This document shows positions 17,356 through 26,700 of a stretch of DNA of 58,005 nt, piece after piece. The notes under the pieces are model-generated. The model was not told the origin of the DNA and did not search any database. It saw only the letters and a list, made by a program, of their open reading frames with translations. This stretch comes from Akkermansia sp. (GTDB taxonomy: Bacteria; Verrucomicrobiota; Verrucomicrobiia; Verrucomicrobiales; Akkermansiaceae), in assembly GCA_030535875.1 (NCBI GenBank), contig JAUNRC010000009.1:1-58005 (forward strand), given 5' to 3'. Numbering within the stretch: the stretch's first letter is position 1; each line of letters begins with the position of its first letter. Made by a program: the position numbers and the translations under genes.

Positions 17356-18891
17356 ATGGCTAATAAACCCGTAGTTCTGATTATCCGTGACGGTTGGGGC
17401 CGCAACCCTCAGGGTCCTGAGGCCGCCAAGCAGACGGGCGATGCCACCGTGCTCGCCAATACTCCCTTTACAGACAAGCTGCTGGCCACCTGCCCGCACT
17501 CGATGCTGGGTGCCAGCGGTCAGGATGTCGGCCTGCCCGACGGACAAATGGGTAACTCCGAAGTAGGACACCTGAATCTGGGTGCCGGTCGCGTGGTATT
17601 CCAAGACCTCTGCCGCATAACCAACGCCATCAATGACGGCTCGCTCGCTAAAAACCCCGTCATCACCGAGGCATTTGCCAAGGCAGCCGGCACGCGTCTG
17701 CACCTGCTGGGGCTCGTATCCGACGGCGGTGTACACTCCCACATCGAACACCTTATCGGCGTGGTGAAGATTGCAGCCGAGGCCGGCGTGAAAGATATCA
17801 TGATTCATGCCATCACGGACGGTCGCGATACCGACCCGAAGAGCGGTGCCGGTTTCCTTGCCCAGTTGCAGGAGGCCGTAGCTCCGTATGGTGCCAAGAT
17901 TGCAACGGTTGTCGGACGTTTCTACGCTATGGATCGCGACAAGCGTTGGGACCGTGTGCAGATTGGTTGGGACGCAATTGTTCTCGGCAAGGGCGAGCAG
18001 TGCACCTGCACCCCCGCTGAGTATGCCGCCAAGAGCTATGAGGAAGGCGTGACGGATGAGTTCCTCAAGCCTGCCATCTTCTGCGAAGGCGACATGCAGC
18101 GCGTACGCGACGAAGATGTGGTGTTCTTCTTCAACTTCCGCGCCGACCGCGCCCGCGAGCTTTCCCGTGCATTCATTTACGATGACTTCGACGGCTTTGA
18201 GCGCGGAGTACACCCGCACGTTCACTACATCACAATGTCTGAATACGAGGCCTGCTACCCCACACCGGTGGTGTTCGAACAGGAGCAGCTCACCAACATT
18301 CTCGGTGAGGTGATTGCCGCAGCCGGCCTCAAGCAGTTACGCATTGCCGAGACCGAGAAATACGCTCACGTGACTTTCTTCTTCAATGGCGGCGTAGAGA
18401 CTCAGTTCGAGGGCGAGGACCGCATTCTTGTGCCTTCTCCCCGTGAGGTTGCCACCTATGATCTCAAGCCCCAGATGAGCGTGGGTGAAGTTGCCGACAA
18501 GTTTGTGGAGGCCATTGCCAACTACGACATCGCCATCATGAACTTCGCCAACCCCGACATGGTAGGTCATACCGGGTTCCTCGAGGCCGGCATCACGGCA
18601 TGTGAGGCTGTGGACAAGGCTCTGGAAAAGAGCGTGAACAAGATTCTCGAGCTGGGCGGCTGCTGTCTGATCTGCGCCGACCACGGCAACTGCGAGAACA
18701 TGCTCAACCCCGACGGCTCGCCCAACACCGCTCACACGACCAACCTTGTAGACCTCATCTACTGCGGTCCCGACCAGGACGAGGTGAAGATGACGGACGG
18801 CATTCTGGCCGACATCTCTCCCACCCTTCTCAGCCTGCTCGGCATTGCTCAGCCCGCTGAGATGACCGGTCACAGTCTGGTGACCAAGTAA
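17356..18891 (+). CDS. gpmI: 2,3-bisphosphoglycerate-independent phosphoglycerate mutase
   Basis: A 511-aa iPGM converting 3- to 2-phosphoglycerate in glycolysis and gluconeogenesis without a bisphosphoglycerate cofactor. It is a Mn-dependent enzyme of the alkaline phosphatase superfamily. Motifs are IRDGWGRNP at the start, the catalytic Ser in MGNSEVGHLNLGAGR, HAITDGRDTDP, FNFRADRARE, NPDMVGHTG and CADHGNCENM near the end, which carry the two-metal site. Its length is typical. It is followed by a strong terminator, so it is monocistronic. Confidence 0.97.
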   Translation: MANKPVVLIIRDGWGRNPQGPEAAKQTGDATVLANTPFTDKLLATCPHSMLGASGQDVGLPDGQMGNSEVGHLNLGAGRVVFQDLCRITNAINDGSLAKNPVITEAFAKAAGTRLHLLGLVSDGGVHSHIEHLIGVVKIAAEAGVKDIMIHAITDGRDTDPKSGAGFLAQLQEAVAPYGAKIATVVGRFYAMDRDKRWDRVQIGWDAIVLGKGEQCTCTPAEYAAKSYEEGVTDEFLKPAIFCEGDMQRVRDEDVVFFFNFRADRARELSRAFIYDDFDGFERGVHPHVHYITMSEYEACYPTPVVFEQEQLTNILGEVIAAAGLKQLRIAETEKYAHVTFFFNGGVETQFEGEDRILVPSPREVATYDLKPQMSVGEVADKFVEAIANYDIAIMNFANPDMVGHTGFLEAGITACEAVDKALEKSVNKILELGGCCLICADHGNCENMLNPDGSPNTAHTTNLVDLIYCGPDQDEVKMTDGILADISPTLLSLLGIAQPAEMTGHSLVTK

Positions 18892-18917
18892 GCACATTTC
18901 TCACATTCCTTTGCTAC

Positions 18918-18957
18918 AACGCAGGACGAAGCCATGAGCGCGACGTCCTGCGTTTTT
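18918..18957 (+). terminator. Terminator after gpmI
   Basis: An 11-bp perfect stem (18918-18928 with 18944-18954), 15-nt loop, followed by TTT. Confidence 0.8.
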
Positions 18958-19050
18958 GTTCCTCCGGGACGGCGCTTGGGGAGAAAACGCCAAAGGATTG
19001 CACAATCTATGGAGAACATGTGGGAAATTGCGTCAGTCGGAGGAATGAGC

Positions 19051-19079
19051 TTGCTTTCCGTGAACGAAAAGGGTAGAAT
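19051..19079 (+). promoter_or_regulatory. Promoter fused to glnS start
   Basis: TTGCTT (19051-19056), 17-nt spacer, TAGAAT (19074-19079), then 7 nt to the ATG at 19087, so the mRNA is predicted to be leaderless. Confidence 0.7.
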
Positions 19080-19086
19080 CGCGCGC

Positions 19087-20778
19087 ATGACGAACGAGGA
19101 AATCACCACTAAGAAAGACTTTATTCGTGAGTGGATTGCAAGTGATCTTGCCGAAGGACATTGCAAAACTCCCATCACGCGCTTCCCTCCGGAGCCGAAC
19201 GGCTACCTGCACATCGGTCACGCAAAGGCCATTTGTCTGGACTTCGGCGTGGCGAAGGAATACGCCCAACTGGGAGCAGTCTGTCACCTGCGTTTTGATG
19301 ATACGAACCCCTGCAAGGAAGATGTCGAGTTCGTCAACTCCATTCAGGAGGACATCAAGTGGCTCGGGTTCGATTGGGGAGAACACCTGTACTGGGCCTC
19401 GGATATTTTCGACTTTTACTATGAGTGCGCCCTGCACCTCATCAAAAACGGCCTTGCCTACGTCGACGAACAGGACCGCGAGACTATGCGCCAACAGCGC
19501 GGCAATCTCACCACCCCCGGCACGGAGTCGCCCTACCGCAACCGCTCTGTTGAAGAAAACCTCGCTCAGTTCGAGGCGATGAAAGCCGGCAAGTTCCCCG
19601 AAGGCGGTGCCGTACTGCGCGCCAAGATTGACATGGCCAGCAGCAACATGAACATGCGCGACCCCGTCATCTACCGCATCTCTTACGACCATCACCACAA
19701 CACGGGCAACGCCTGGTGCATTTACCCGATGTACGACTTCGCACACCCGCTGGAAGATGCCTACGAGTACATCACCCACTCACTCTGCACTCTGGAGTTC
19801 GAAAATCACCGCCCGCTCTATGACTGGGTGATTGAGAACTGCCCCATACCTGCCGGCTCCCGCCCGCAGCAGCGCGAGTTCTCCCGACTCAACATCACCT
19901 ACACCGTCATGAGCAAGCGTAAGCTGCGCCAAATGGTGGAGGAAGGCTATGTGGCCGGATGGGATGACCCCCGCATGCCCACCATCTGCGGTATGCGCCG
20001 TCGCGGGTACCCCGCGCCCGCCATCGTGGACTTCTGCGAGGGTGTGGGCATCACCAAGTTCAACGGCAACACCGATGTTGCCCGTCTGGAAAATGCCGTC
20101 CGTGCTGAACTCAATGCCAACGCCGAGCGCCGTATGGCCGTACTCAAGCCCCTCAAGCTCGTGCTCACCAATCTGCCCGACAATCACGAGGAGCAGATAG
20201 AAGTCGTTATCAATCCCGAAAAACCCGAACTGGGCAACCGCTCAATTATGCTCACCAAGGAAGTCTGGATTGACCGCGATGACTTCATGGTTGAGCCTCC
20301 CAAGAAATACAAGCGTATGAGCCCCGGTGCCTGTGTTCGCCTGCGTGGCGGCTACTGTGTGGTCTGCACCGACTATGTGGCTGATGCCGCCGGCAATGTA
20401 ACCGAGGTACATGCCGAAGTTCTGCCGGGCACCATCGGCGCGAATCCGCCCGAAGGCATACGCTGCAAGGGAGCTATTCACTGGGTATCCGTCAAGTACG
20501 GTGTACAGGCCGAAGTACGACTGTATGACCGTCTGTTCAAGGACGAAGCGCCCGATGCCAATCCCGAGGGTTTCCTGGCCTCATTGAACGCCGACTCTCT
20601 CACCGTTATCCCGGATGCCGTTGTGGAGCCCGCTCTGGCCGAGGCACCGGCGGAGTTCCTCTGCCAGTTCGAGCGCACGGGCTACTTCGTGGCCGATCGC
20701 TACGACCACAGCCCCGAACATCCCGTATTCAACCGCTCCGTCGGGCTGAGGGATTCCTGGGCCAAGATGAACAAATAA
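19087..20778 (+). CDS. glnS: Glutamine--tRNA ligase
   Basis: A 563-aa class I aminoacyl-tRNA synthetase charging tRNA-Gln. It shows PPEPNGYLHIGHAKA (the HIGH signature), RFDDTNP, the GlnRS-type NAWCIYPMYDFAHPLEDA block, and MSKRKL as the KMSKS motif. The C-terminal half is the two beta-barrel anticodon-binding domain typical of GlnRS rather than GluRS. A direct GlnRS suggests this organism charges Gln directly. The ATG at 19087 fits both homology and promoter; a longer in-frame version would run through the gpmI terminator and was rejected. Confidence 0.97.
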   Translation: MTNEEITTKKDFIREWIASDLAEGHCKTPITRFPPEPNGYLHIGHAKAICLDFGVAKEYAQLGAVCHLRFDDTNPCKEDVEFVNSIQEDIKWLGFDWGEHLYWASDIFDFYYECALHLIKNGLAYVDEQDRETMRQQRGNLTTPGTESPYRNRSVEENLAQFEAMKAGKFPEGGAVLRAKIDMASSNMNMRDPVIYRISYDHHHNTGNAWCIYPMYDFAHPLEDAYEYITHSLCTLEFENHRPLYDWVIENCPIPAGSRPQQREFSRLNITYTVMSKRKLRQMVEEGYVAGWDDPRMPTICGMRRRGYPAPAIVDFCEGVGITKFNGNTDVARLENAVRAELNANAERRMAVLKPLKLVLTNLPDNHEEQIEVVINPEKPELGNRSIMLTKEVWIDRDDFMVEPPKKYKRMSPGACVRLRGGYCVVCTDYVADAAGNVTEVHAEVLPGTIGANPPEGIRCKGAIHWVSVKYGVQAEVRLYDRLFKDEAPDANPEGFLASLNADSLTVIPDAVVEPALAEAPAEFLCQFERTGYFVADRYDHSPEHPVFNRSVGLRDSWAKMNK

Positions 20779-20798
20779 TATCCCCGCAAGCCTTCATT

Positions 20799-20831
20799 CC
20801 GGCGGTCGGTACAGCATACCCCGACCGCCGG
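20799..20831 (+). terminator. Hairpin after glnS (no T-tract)
   Basis: An 11-bp perfect inverted repeat (20799-20809 with 20821-20831) with an 11-nt loop, 20 nt after the glnS stop. No T-run follows, so it may be an mRNA 3' end stabiliser or a factor-dependent terminator. Confidence 0.45.
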
Positions 20832-20864
20832 ACGGCACCACCCTTTCCATATTGATATTCCGTT

Positions 20865-22244
20865 ATGAAGAACATTGAGTTTTCCTCAAAAAACGGCGTG
20901 TTTGACATGAACAGCTTCATCTGCGAGTGCGATGCCGCCGTCAGCGGCAATCCCCTGCCCGCTCAGAAAGAGACAGCCGCAGCCCCCGGCCCTGCGGTAG
21001 CCGACACCAATCAAGAATGCAGCAAGGTCCCGGTAGCCGACGGCACCGACCCCATCATTTATTCCCCGCTTGAGGAAGTGCTGTGCGATCTGCGCATGGG
21101 CAAGCTCATTCTCATGACGGACGACCCACACCGTGAGAACGAGGCCGACCTCGTGTGCGCCGGACAATTTGCCACTCCGCAAAACATCAACTTCATGGCC
21201 ACTCACGCACGCGGCCTCATCTGCGTGCCGATGGCCCCCGAAAGGGTGGATGCCCTCGGCCTGCCCATGCAGGCTCAGCACAACACCGAGAAACACCACA
21301 CGGCCTTCACCGTCAGTGTAGATGCCAAGGAAGGCACGACAACCGGCATCAGCGCCTTTGAGCGCTCCGTTACCACGATGAAACTGGCCGACCCCCGAGC
21401 CAAGCTCGATGACTTCGTACAACCGGGCCACTGCTTCCCGCTGCGCGCGGTTGAGGGCGGAGTCATTCGCCGTGCCGGTCACACGGAAGGCACGGTAGAC
21501 CTGCTGCGCATAGCCGGCATGGAACCTGTAGGAGTGTGCTGCGAAATCATGAAGGAAGACGGCACAATGGCCCGTCTGGGTGAACTGGGTTCCTTCCAAA
21601 AGCAATATGGGCTGAAGGCCTGTTCCCTGGCTCAGATTATCGAGCACCGCCAGCACACAGAGCGCCTCATCGAAAAAGAGGAGGTCGTCAAGCTGCCGAC
21701 CGATTTCGGAGATTTCATGTGCCACTCCTACCATTCGCGCATAGACGGGCAGACCCATCTGGCACTCGTCCATGGTGACATCGACCCGGAGAAGGCCATC
21801 CTGTGCCGCGTACACAGCGAGTGCCTGACCGGCGATGTCTTCGCCAGCCGTCGCTGCGATTGCGGTAGCCAGTTGCACACCGCCATGCGCCGCGTCGCGC
21901 AGGAAGGCGGCGTGATTCTCTACCTGCGACAAGAGGGACGCGGCATCGGGCTCTCGGCCAAACTCCACGCCTACAAGCTTCAGGAGCAAGGGCTCGACAC
22001 GGTAGATGCCAACATCAAACTGGGCTTTGCCCCCGACCTGCGCGACTACGGCGTAGGGGCGCAAATCCTGCGCGATTTGGGAGTGCGCAAGCTGCGGCTC
22101 CTTACCAACAATCCCCGCAAGATTGTCGGTTTGGCCGGACATGGACTCACCATCGTAGAGCAGATGCCCATCAGCATTCCCGCTCACGATGATAACCGCC
22201 ATTACCTCGACACCAAACGCGAGCGCATGGGCCACATGATTTGA
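20865..22244 (+). CDS. ribBA: Bifunctional riboflavin biosynthesis protein RibBA
   Basis: A 459-aa fusion catalysing both entry steps of riboflavin synthesis. The N-terminal DHBP synthase (RibB, about 65-270) shows LILMTDDPHRENEADLV, HARGLICVPM and GHTEGTVDLLRIAG, with its acidic and basic active-site residues intact. The C-terminal GTP cyclohydrolase II (RibA, about 285-450) shows RVHSECLTGDVF plus RRCDCG (three zinc Cys) and LRQEGRGIGL. An unusual N-terminal extension of about 60 Ala/Pro/Asp-rich residues precedes RibB. The first ATG (20865) was taken; ATG 20907 would shorten the extension. No SD and no clear promoter; no other rib genes are adjacent. Confidence 0.95.
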   Translation: MKNIEFSSKNGVFDMNSFICECDAAVSGNPLPAQKETAAAPGPAVADTNQECSKVPVADGTDPIIYSPLEEVLCDLRMGKLILMTDDPHRENEADLVCAGQFATPQNINFMATHARGLICVPMAPERVDALGLPMQAQHNTEKHHTAFTVSVDAKEGTTTGISAFERSVTTMKLADPRAKLDDFVQPGHCFPLRAVEGGVIRRAGHTEGTVDLLRIAGMEPVGVCCEIMKEDGTMARLGELGSFQKQYGLKACSLAQIIEHRQHTERLIEKEEVVKLPTDFGDFMCHSYHSRIDGQTHLALVHGDIDPEKAILCRVHSECLTGDVFASRRCDCGSQLHTAMRRVAQEGGVILYLRQEGRGIGLSAKLHAYKLQEQGLDTVDANIKLGFAPDLRDYGVGAQILRDLGVRKLRLLTNNPRKIVGLAGHGLTIVEQMPISIPAHDDNRHYLDTKRERMGHMI

Positions 22245-22292
22245 CCGACTCCACGCATCATTTTTCACGACCAATCCCCATCTCACACATTT

Positions 22293-22775
22293 ATGTACCG
22301 CACCATCCCCCTTTCGGCAGCGCTGCTCCTGCTGACAGCCTGCGGCAGCAGCAAACCTGCTCCGGCCCCGGCCCCCGCACCGACCAACGGCGATTTAGCA
22401 CCCGCAAGCGTGGCTAACAAAATTATCGAAATGGACGGCAACGGAGCCGAGAGTTGCTCCACACCCGACGGCTCCCGCAAATGGACATCTTGGCAGGTGG
22501 AGGAGTACCCCTGCATCTTCGCCTATAACTTCGATGCCAAAAACCGCTACCGCGTGAACTTCAACCCCACCGCTCACGCCTACCTCACCTACCGCAAAAC
22601 CGGCCCCAACACAGCACGAATCGATAACTACGGCGCAGAGAACCACGGCACCTACATCCTTACTTTTACCACTCCGACCTCAGGCACTGCCACCAATGAA
22701 GGCTCCGCCAACGGCCGGGATTACAAGACGCGCAATATCAGCTTCACCATCAGTCAACCCGGCGAAGCTCAATAA
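22293..22775 (+). CDS. Lipoprotein of unknown function
   Basis: A 160-aa predicted lipoprotein. A short signal peptide ends in the lipobox LTAC (Cys17), followed by a Pro/Ala-rich spacer (KPAPAPAPAPT) of the kind that tethers a domain to the membrane. The remaining 120 residues look like a small beta-rich domain (YRVNFNPTAHAYLTYRKTG, GTYILTFTTP). I do not recognise a family. It sits 48 nt after ribBA and before a strong terminator, so it may be cotranscribed with ribBA, but no functional link is apparent. Confidence 0.7.
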   Translation: MYRTIPLSAALLLLTACGSSKPAPAPAPAPTNGDLAPASVANKIIEMDGNGAESCSTPDGSRKWTSWQVEEYPCIFAYNFDAKNRYRVNFNPTAHAYLTYRKTGPNTARIDNYGAENHGTYILTFTTPTSGTATNEGSANGRDYKTRNISFTISQPGEAQ

Positions 22776-22797
22776 GCGCCCCCACACACTTCACACC

Positions 22798-22836
22798 AAC
22801 ACCGACCAAACGCTGCGATTGGTCGGTGTTGTTTTC
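22798..22836 (+). terminator. Terminator after the lipoprotein gene
   Basis: A 12-bp perfect stem (22798-22809 with 22819-22830), 9-nt loop, followed by GTTTTCT. It lies between convergent genes. Confidence 0.85.
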
Positions 22837-22862
22837 TCAAGATAAATCATGAAAAAGTTCTG

Positions 22863-23615
22863 TCAAAGAAACAGCTCAGGCACACGAGGCTCGGCCGCAA
22901 CCATATTCAAGCGCTGAGTCATCCCCTCCAACATGGGCGGCGGAAGAAGTCGTGCACGACCGGGACAAACCGCCACGCAGCGCATGCAAAGAATGCACTT
23001 CGTGCCGTCAGTCGTATGCGGAGCAGCCGACGGAATGGCACCCGCAGGACAAAGGCGCGCGCACAAACCGCAACCGCGACAACTCTCGAGCGTAAGAGGA
23101 GTGACAGACATCTGCGGGCGCTCGCGGTAAGGAATATTCCCCGGCACACAAACCACGCTCATATCACCTCCCAGCAACTTCTCGCTCACGGCTCGACCGA
23201 AGTCGGCCATCTTCTCCAAATCAGCGGCATGCGGGCGTCCGGCTGCAATACTGCGAACGACCGAATGCTCCGCAATGAATGCCGCAGCGGCCACCACCTT
23301 GTAACCGGCAGCCGTCAATTCCGTGTGCAGCTCCAACAAGGCATCCTCATACGCACGATTGCCGTAAACCACAACCGCCACAGCAGGGCCGCCGTTGCCT
23401 CGCAAAGCACGCAAGCGCTCCAGCGCAAGCTCCGGCACGAGGCCGCCATATACCGGCACCACAGCCAACAATCCGCCTTTCACCTGCTCCTCCGTCACCG
23501 GTCGGCACAAGTCTACCTTGTGCCCCACATTCCAGCCCTGTGCGATAGCCGTGGCTACCTTCTCACAGCCCCCGGTCGGACTGAAAACCGCCATTGTCCA
23601 TTCTACCTTTGTCAT
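22863..23615 (-). CDS. Flavodoxin-like/2[4Fe-4S] ferredoxin fusion (EFR1 family)
   Basis: A 250-aa electron-transfer protein. The N-terminal part (1-160) is flavodoxin-like, with an FSPTGGCEKVA phosphate-binding loop and a PVYGGLVP segment. The C-terminal part carries two [4Fe-4S] motifs, CRGCGLCARLCP and CILCMRCVAVCP. This is the EFR1 arrangement found in anaerobes; it probably moves low-potential electrons, partner unknown. The ATG at 23615 is set by a TATAAT box 8 nt upstream. It lies convergent with the lipoprotein gene and just downstream of uvrA on the same strand, with its own promoter in the gap. Confidence 0.85.
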   Translation of the reverse strand: MTKVEWTMAVFSPTGGCEKVATAIAQGWNVGHKVDLCRPVTEEQVKGGLLAVVPVYGGLVPELALERLRALRGNGGPAVAVVVYGNRAYEDALLELHTELTAAGYKVVAAAAFIAEHSVVRSIAAGRPHAADLEKMADFGRAVSEKLLGGDMSVVCVPGNIPYRERPQMSVTPLTLESCRGCGLCARLCPAGAIPSAAPHTTDGTKCILCMRCVAVCPGRARLLPPPMLEGMTQRLNMVAAEPRVPELFL

Positions 23616-23623
23616 ACAACGAC

Positions 23624-23652
23624 ATTATATGGATTAGTATAAACTAACACAA
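23624..23652 (-). promoter_or_regulatory. Promoter fused to the ferredoxin gene start
   Basis: On the minus strand: TTGTGT (23652-23647), 17-nt spacer, TATAAT (23629-23624), then 8 nt to the ATG at 23615. Confidence 0.65.
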
Positions 23653-23701
23653 GAAGATAATCAACGAGAGATTGGAACACAAACATTCTTGGCTCAACAT
23701 C

Positions 23702-26700
23702 TCATTTTTCCAACTCGGCTTTGATGAAGGGAGCGGTGATGCTGTTCTTATGGCGAGCGAGTTGTCGCACCGTCCCCTCGGCAACGATGGTGCCACCCTC
23801 GGCTCCGGCGCCGGGACCGACATCGATAATGTAGTCAGCCTCGCAGATAAGCTCGGGATTATGCTCGATAACAACCACGGTATTGCCCATACTGACAAGA
23901 CGACGGAGCACGCCGACCAGCAAACGCACATCCTGCGGGTGCAGACCAATGGTCGGCTCTTCGATGAGATAGAGGTCCTGAGGCAAGGCTCGGCCACGAC
24001 GAACGGCAGTCAAAGCCGCCCGTCGCCCCTTAATCAACTCCGCTACCAGCTTAATGCGCTGAGCCTCGCCGCCGGACAAAGTATTGCTGGCCTGACCGAG
24101 AGTGAGGTAACCGAGCCCGGTCTCGCAAAGGAGCTTGAGCGGCTCCGCCAATCGCGCCTGACCTGCAAAAAACTCCGCGGCATCCTCCATATTCATATCC
24201 AGCACCTCCGCTATGGTACGTCCCTTATAGCGCACCTGCAAGGTACGGGAATTGTAACGAGCACCGCGACAAGTCTCACAAGGTACCGTACAGGGCGGCA
24301 GAAAGTCCATCTCCCTGCGCTGATAACCCGTCCCCTTGCAACTCTCGCAATGACCGGCAGCCGTGTTGAAAGAAAAGCGTCCGGCGTCGAAACCCAAGCG
24401 CCGCGCGTCAGCACTCTGAGCGAAGAGCTTACGGATTTCATCAAAAATCCCGATATAGGTAGCCGGGGTTGAGCGCGGGGTCTTGCCCAAAGGAGATTGG
24501 TCCACCATGTACAGAGCGCGCACGCTGTCCAAGCCCGATGAAGTCGTCCAGGCGGCGCGCAACTCAGGCGATATCTCAGCTCCGAGGGCATGCTGCACAG
24601 CCGGTGCCAAAGTTCCGGTGATAAGAGAAGTCTTGCCGGCACCGGATGAGCCGGTCACGACAGTAAACCTCGCCCGCGGTATGCGCAGGGTAACATTCTT
24701 CAGGTTGTGCAGGCAACACCCGTTCACAATGAGCCATTCGGCATCTTTCACGGGCAACCATTTGTCGCAGAAGGGATGACGGCGTGACTCCGACAGAGCC
24801 TTCCCCGTCACGGAAAGAGGATTGCCCAGCACTTCCGCGGGACTGCCTTCGGCCACCACTTCACCGCCATGCACCCCGGCCCCCGGCCCGAGGTCGATGA
24901 TATGGTCGGCACGCTGCATGGTATCTTCATCATGCTCTACCACCAACAGGGTGTTCCCGCGGCGCTTAAGTTCCTCAAGCGTGACCAGCAGACGCTCATT
25001 GTCACGCGGGTGCAGTCCGATAGTCGGTTCGTCCAGCACATAGAGCACGCCGCGCAGCTCCGAGCCCAACTGTGCAGCCAAACGTATGCGCTGCGTCTCA
25101 CCGCCGGAAAGGGTCGTCGCGGAACGGTCCAGCGACAGATAGCCCAGCCCGACCCGCAGCAAAAAGCGCAGGCGCGGCGCAATCTCCGCCAGCACATTGC
25201 GGGCTATATCCGCCTCGCGCCCTTCGAAGTGCCATGTCTCCACCAGCTCGAGAGCACGCACTGCATCGAGCTTACCCACTTCGGCGATATTCCTGCCGAA
25301 CAAAGTCACACCGAGGGCAAACTCATTCAGGCGCAAACCTCCGCAGGCAGGACAAGGCCGAACCTCACCCTCTTTCACAGCGGCTTTTTCGACATCACGG
25401 TCATAGCGCAATTCGCGTTCCAACTCGCTGAGCTTATCGTCATCCTTTTTGCTGCCGCTCACACCGCTCACCCAACCATGGCCCATGCAAACGGGGCACC
25501 ACCCGCGAGGCGAGTTGAAGGAGAAAGTCGAAGGCTCGGGCTCCGCAAAGCTCTCGCCGCACTGCGGACACGTCAGGCGGGTACCTAACAATCGTCTGCC
25601 GTCCTCACGGCGCAGACGCAGAAAACCGTCACCCATCTCAAGCGCGCGCCCCACCACTTCCTGCAAAGAAGCAAAGTCACAATCGCTGCCGTTCATGGTG
25701 ATATGGTTGCCCTCCACACAAATCTCCGCCAGCACCACATCCACATCGTGGTTGGAATATCGGTCCAGCGGAGTGAACTCCGTCGTCGGGCACAGGCGAC
25801 CGTCCGCAATCAGATAAGGGTACTTCTTGCGAGCAGCCCAGCGCGCCAAGTCGGCATAATGGCCCTTGCGATTCTTCACCACCGGAGCGGCAATCATCAG
25901 CGAAGAGGGCTTTTTATCAATTTCTGCCATGACTAATGCTCGGATTTCATCGGGCGAACGTCTGCCGACCGGCACCTGACAGCGCGGACAATGAGGCTGC
26001 CCCAGCTTAGCATACAGCAATCGCAGGAACTGCCAAATTTCCGTCACCGTACCTACGGTAGACTTCGAGCCGCCGCGCGAGCGGTTCTGTTCGATAGCCA
26101 CCGTAGGCGGCAAGCCGCTCAGTCGATCAATATCGGGCGGTTCCATCTGCTCGGTGAATTGACGGGCGTAGGGGCTCATCACATCCATGAATCGCCGCTG
26201 GCCCTCGGCAAAAACAATATCAAAGGCCAAGGTACTCTTACCGCTGCCGGAAAGCCCGGTCACCACTGTCATCTCATTGCGGGGGATGTCAACATCGATA
26301 TTCTTCAACTGATGATGCCGTGCACCGCGAAGCGATATCACTCCATCCGCGACCTGCTCCTCAGCAAGCTCGACCGCAGCGTCATCCGTCGGCACAACAG
26401 CCTCTCCGCGCAGAGCGGGCGCGAGCCAACGGGCCGTATGCCCCTCTCCCTTGGCAACCACCTGCTCGGGAGTGCCCTGCTGCACGATGCGACCACCGCC
26501 GCTACCGCCCTCGGGACCGAGGTCAATCATATAATCCGCGCATTTAATCAGCTCCTGATTATGCTCAATGACCAACAAGGTATTCCCTTGCTCCACCAAA
26601 CGGTCAAACACGCGCAACAACACCTCCAAATCACTGAAATGCAATCCGGTGCCGGGTTCGTCCAATATCAGCAAGCTGCCCTTACCATCACCCTCTCCGG

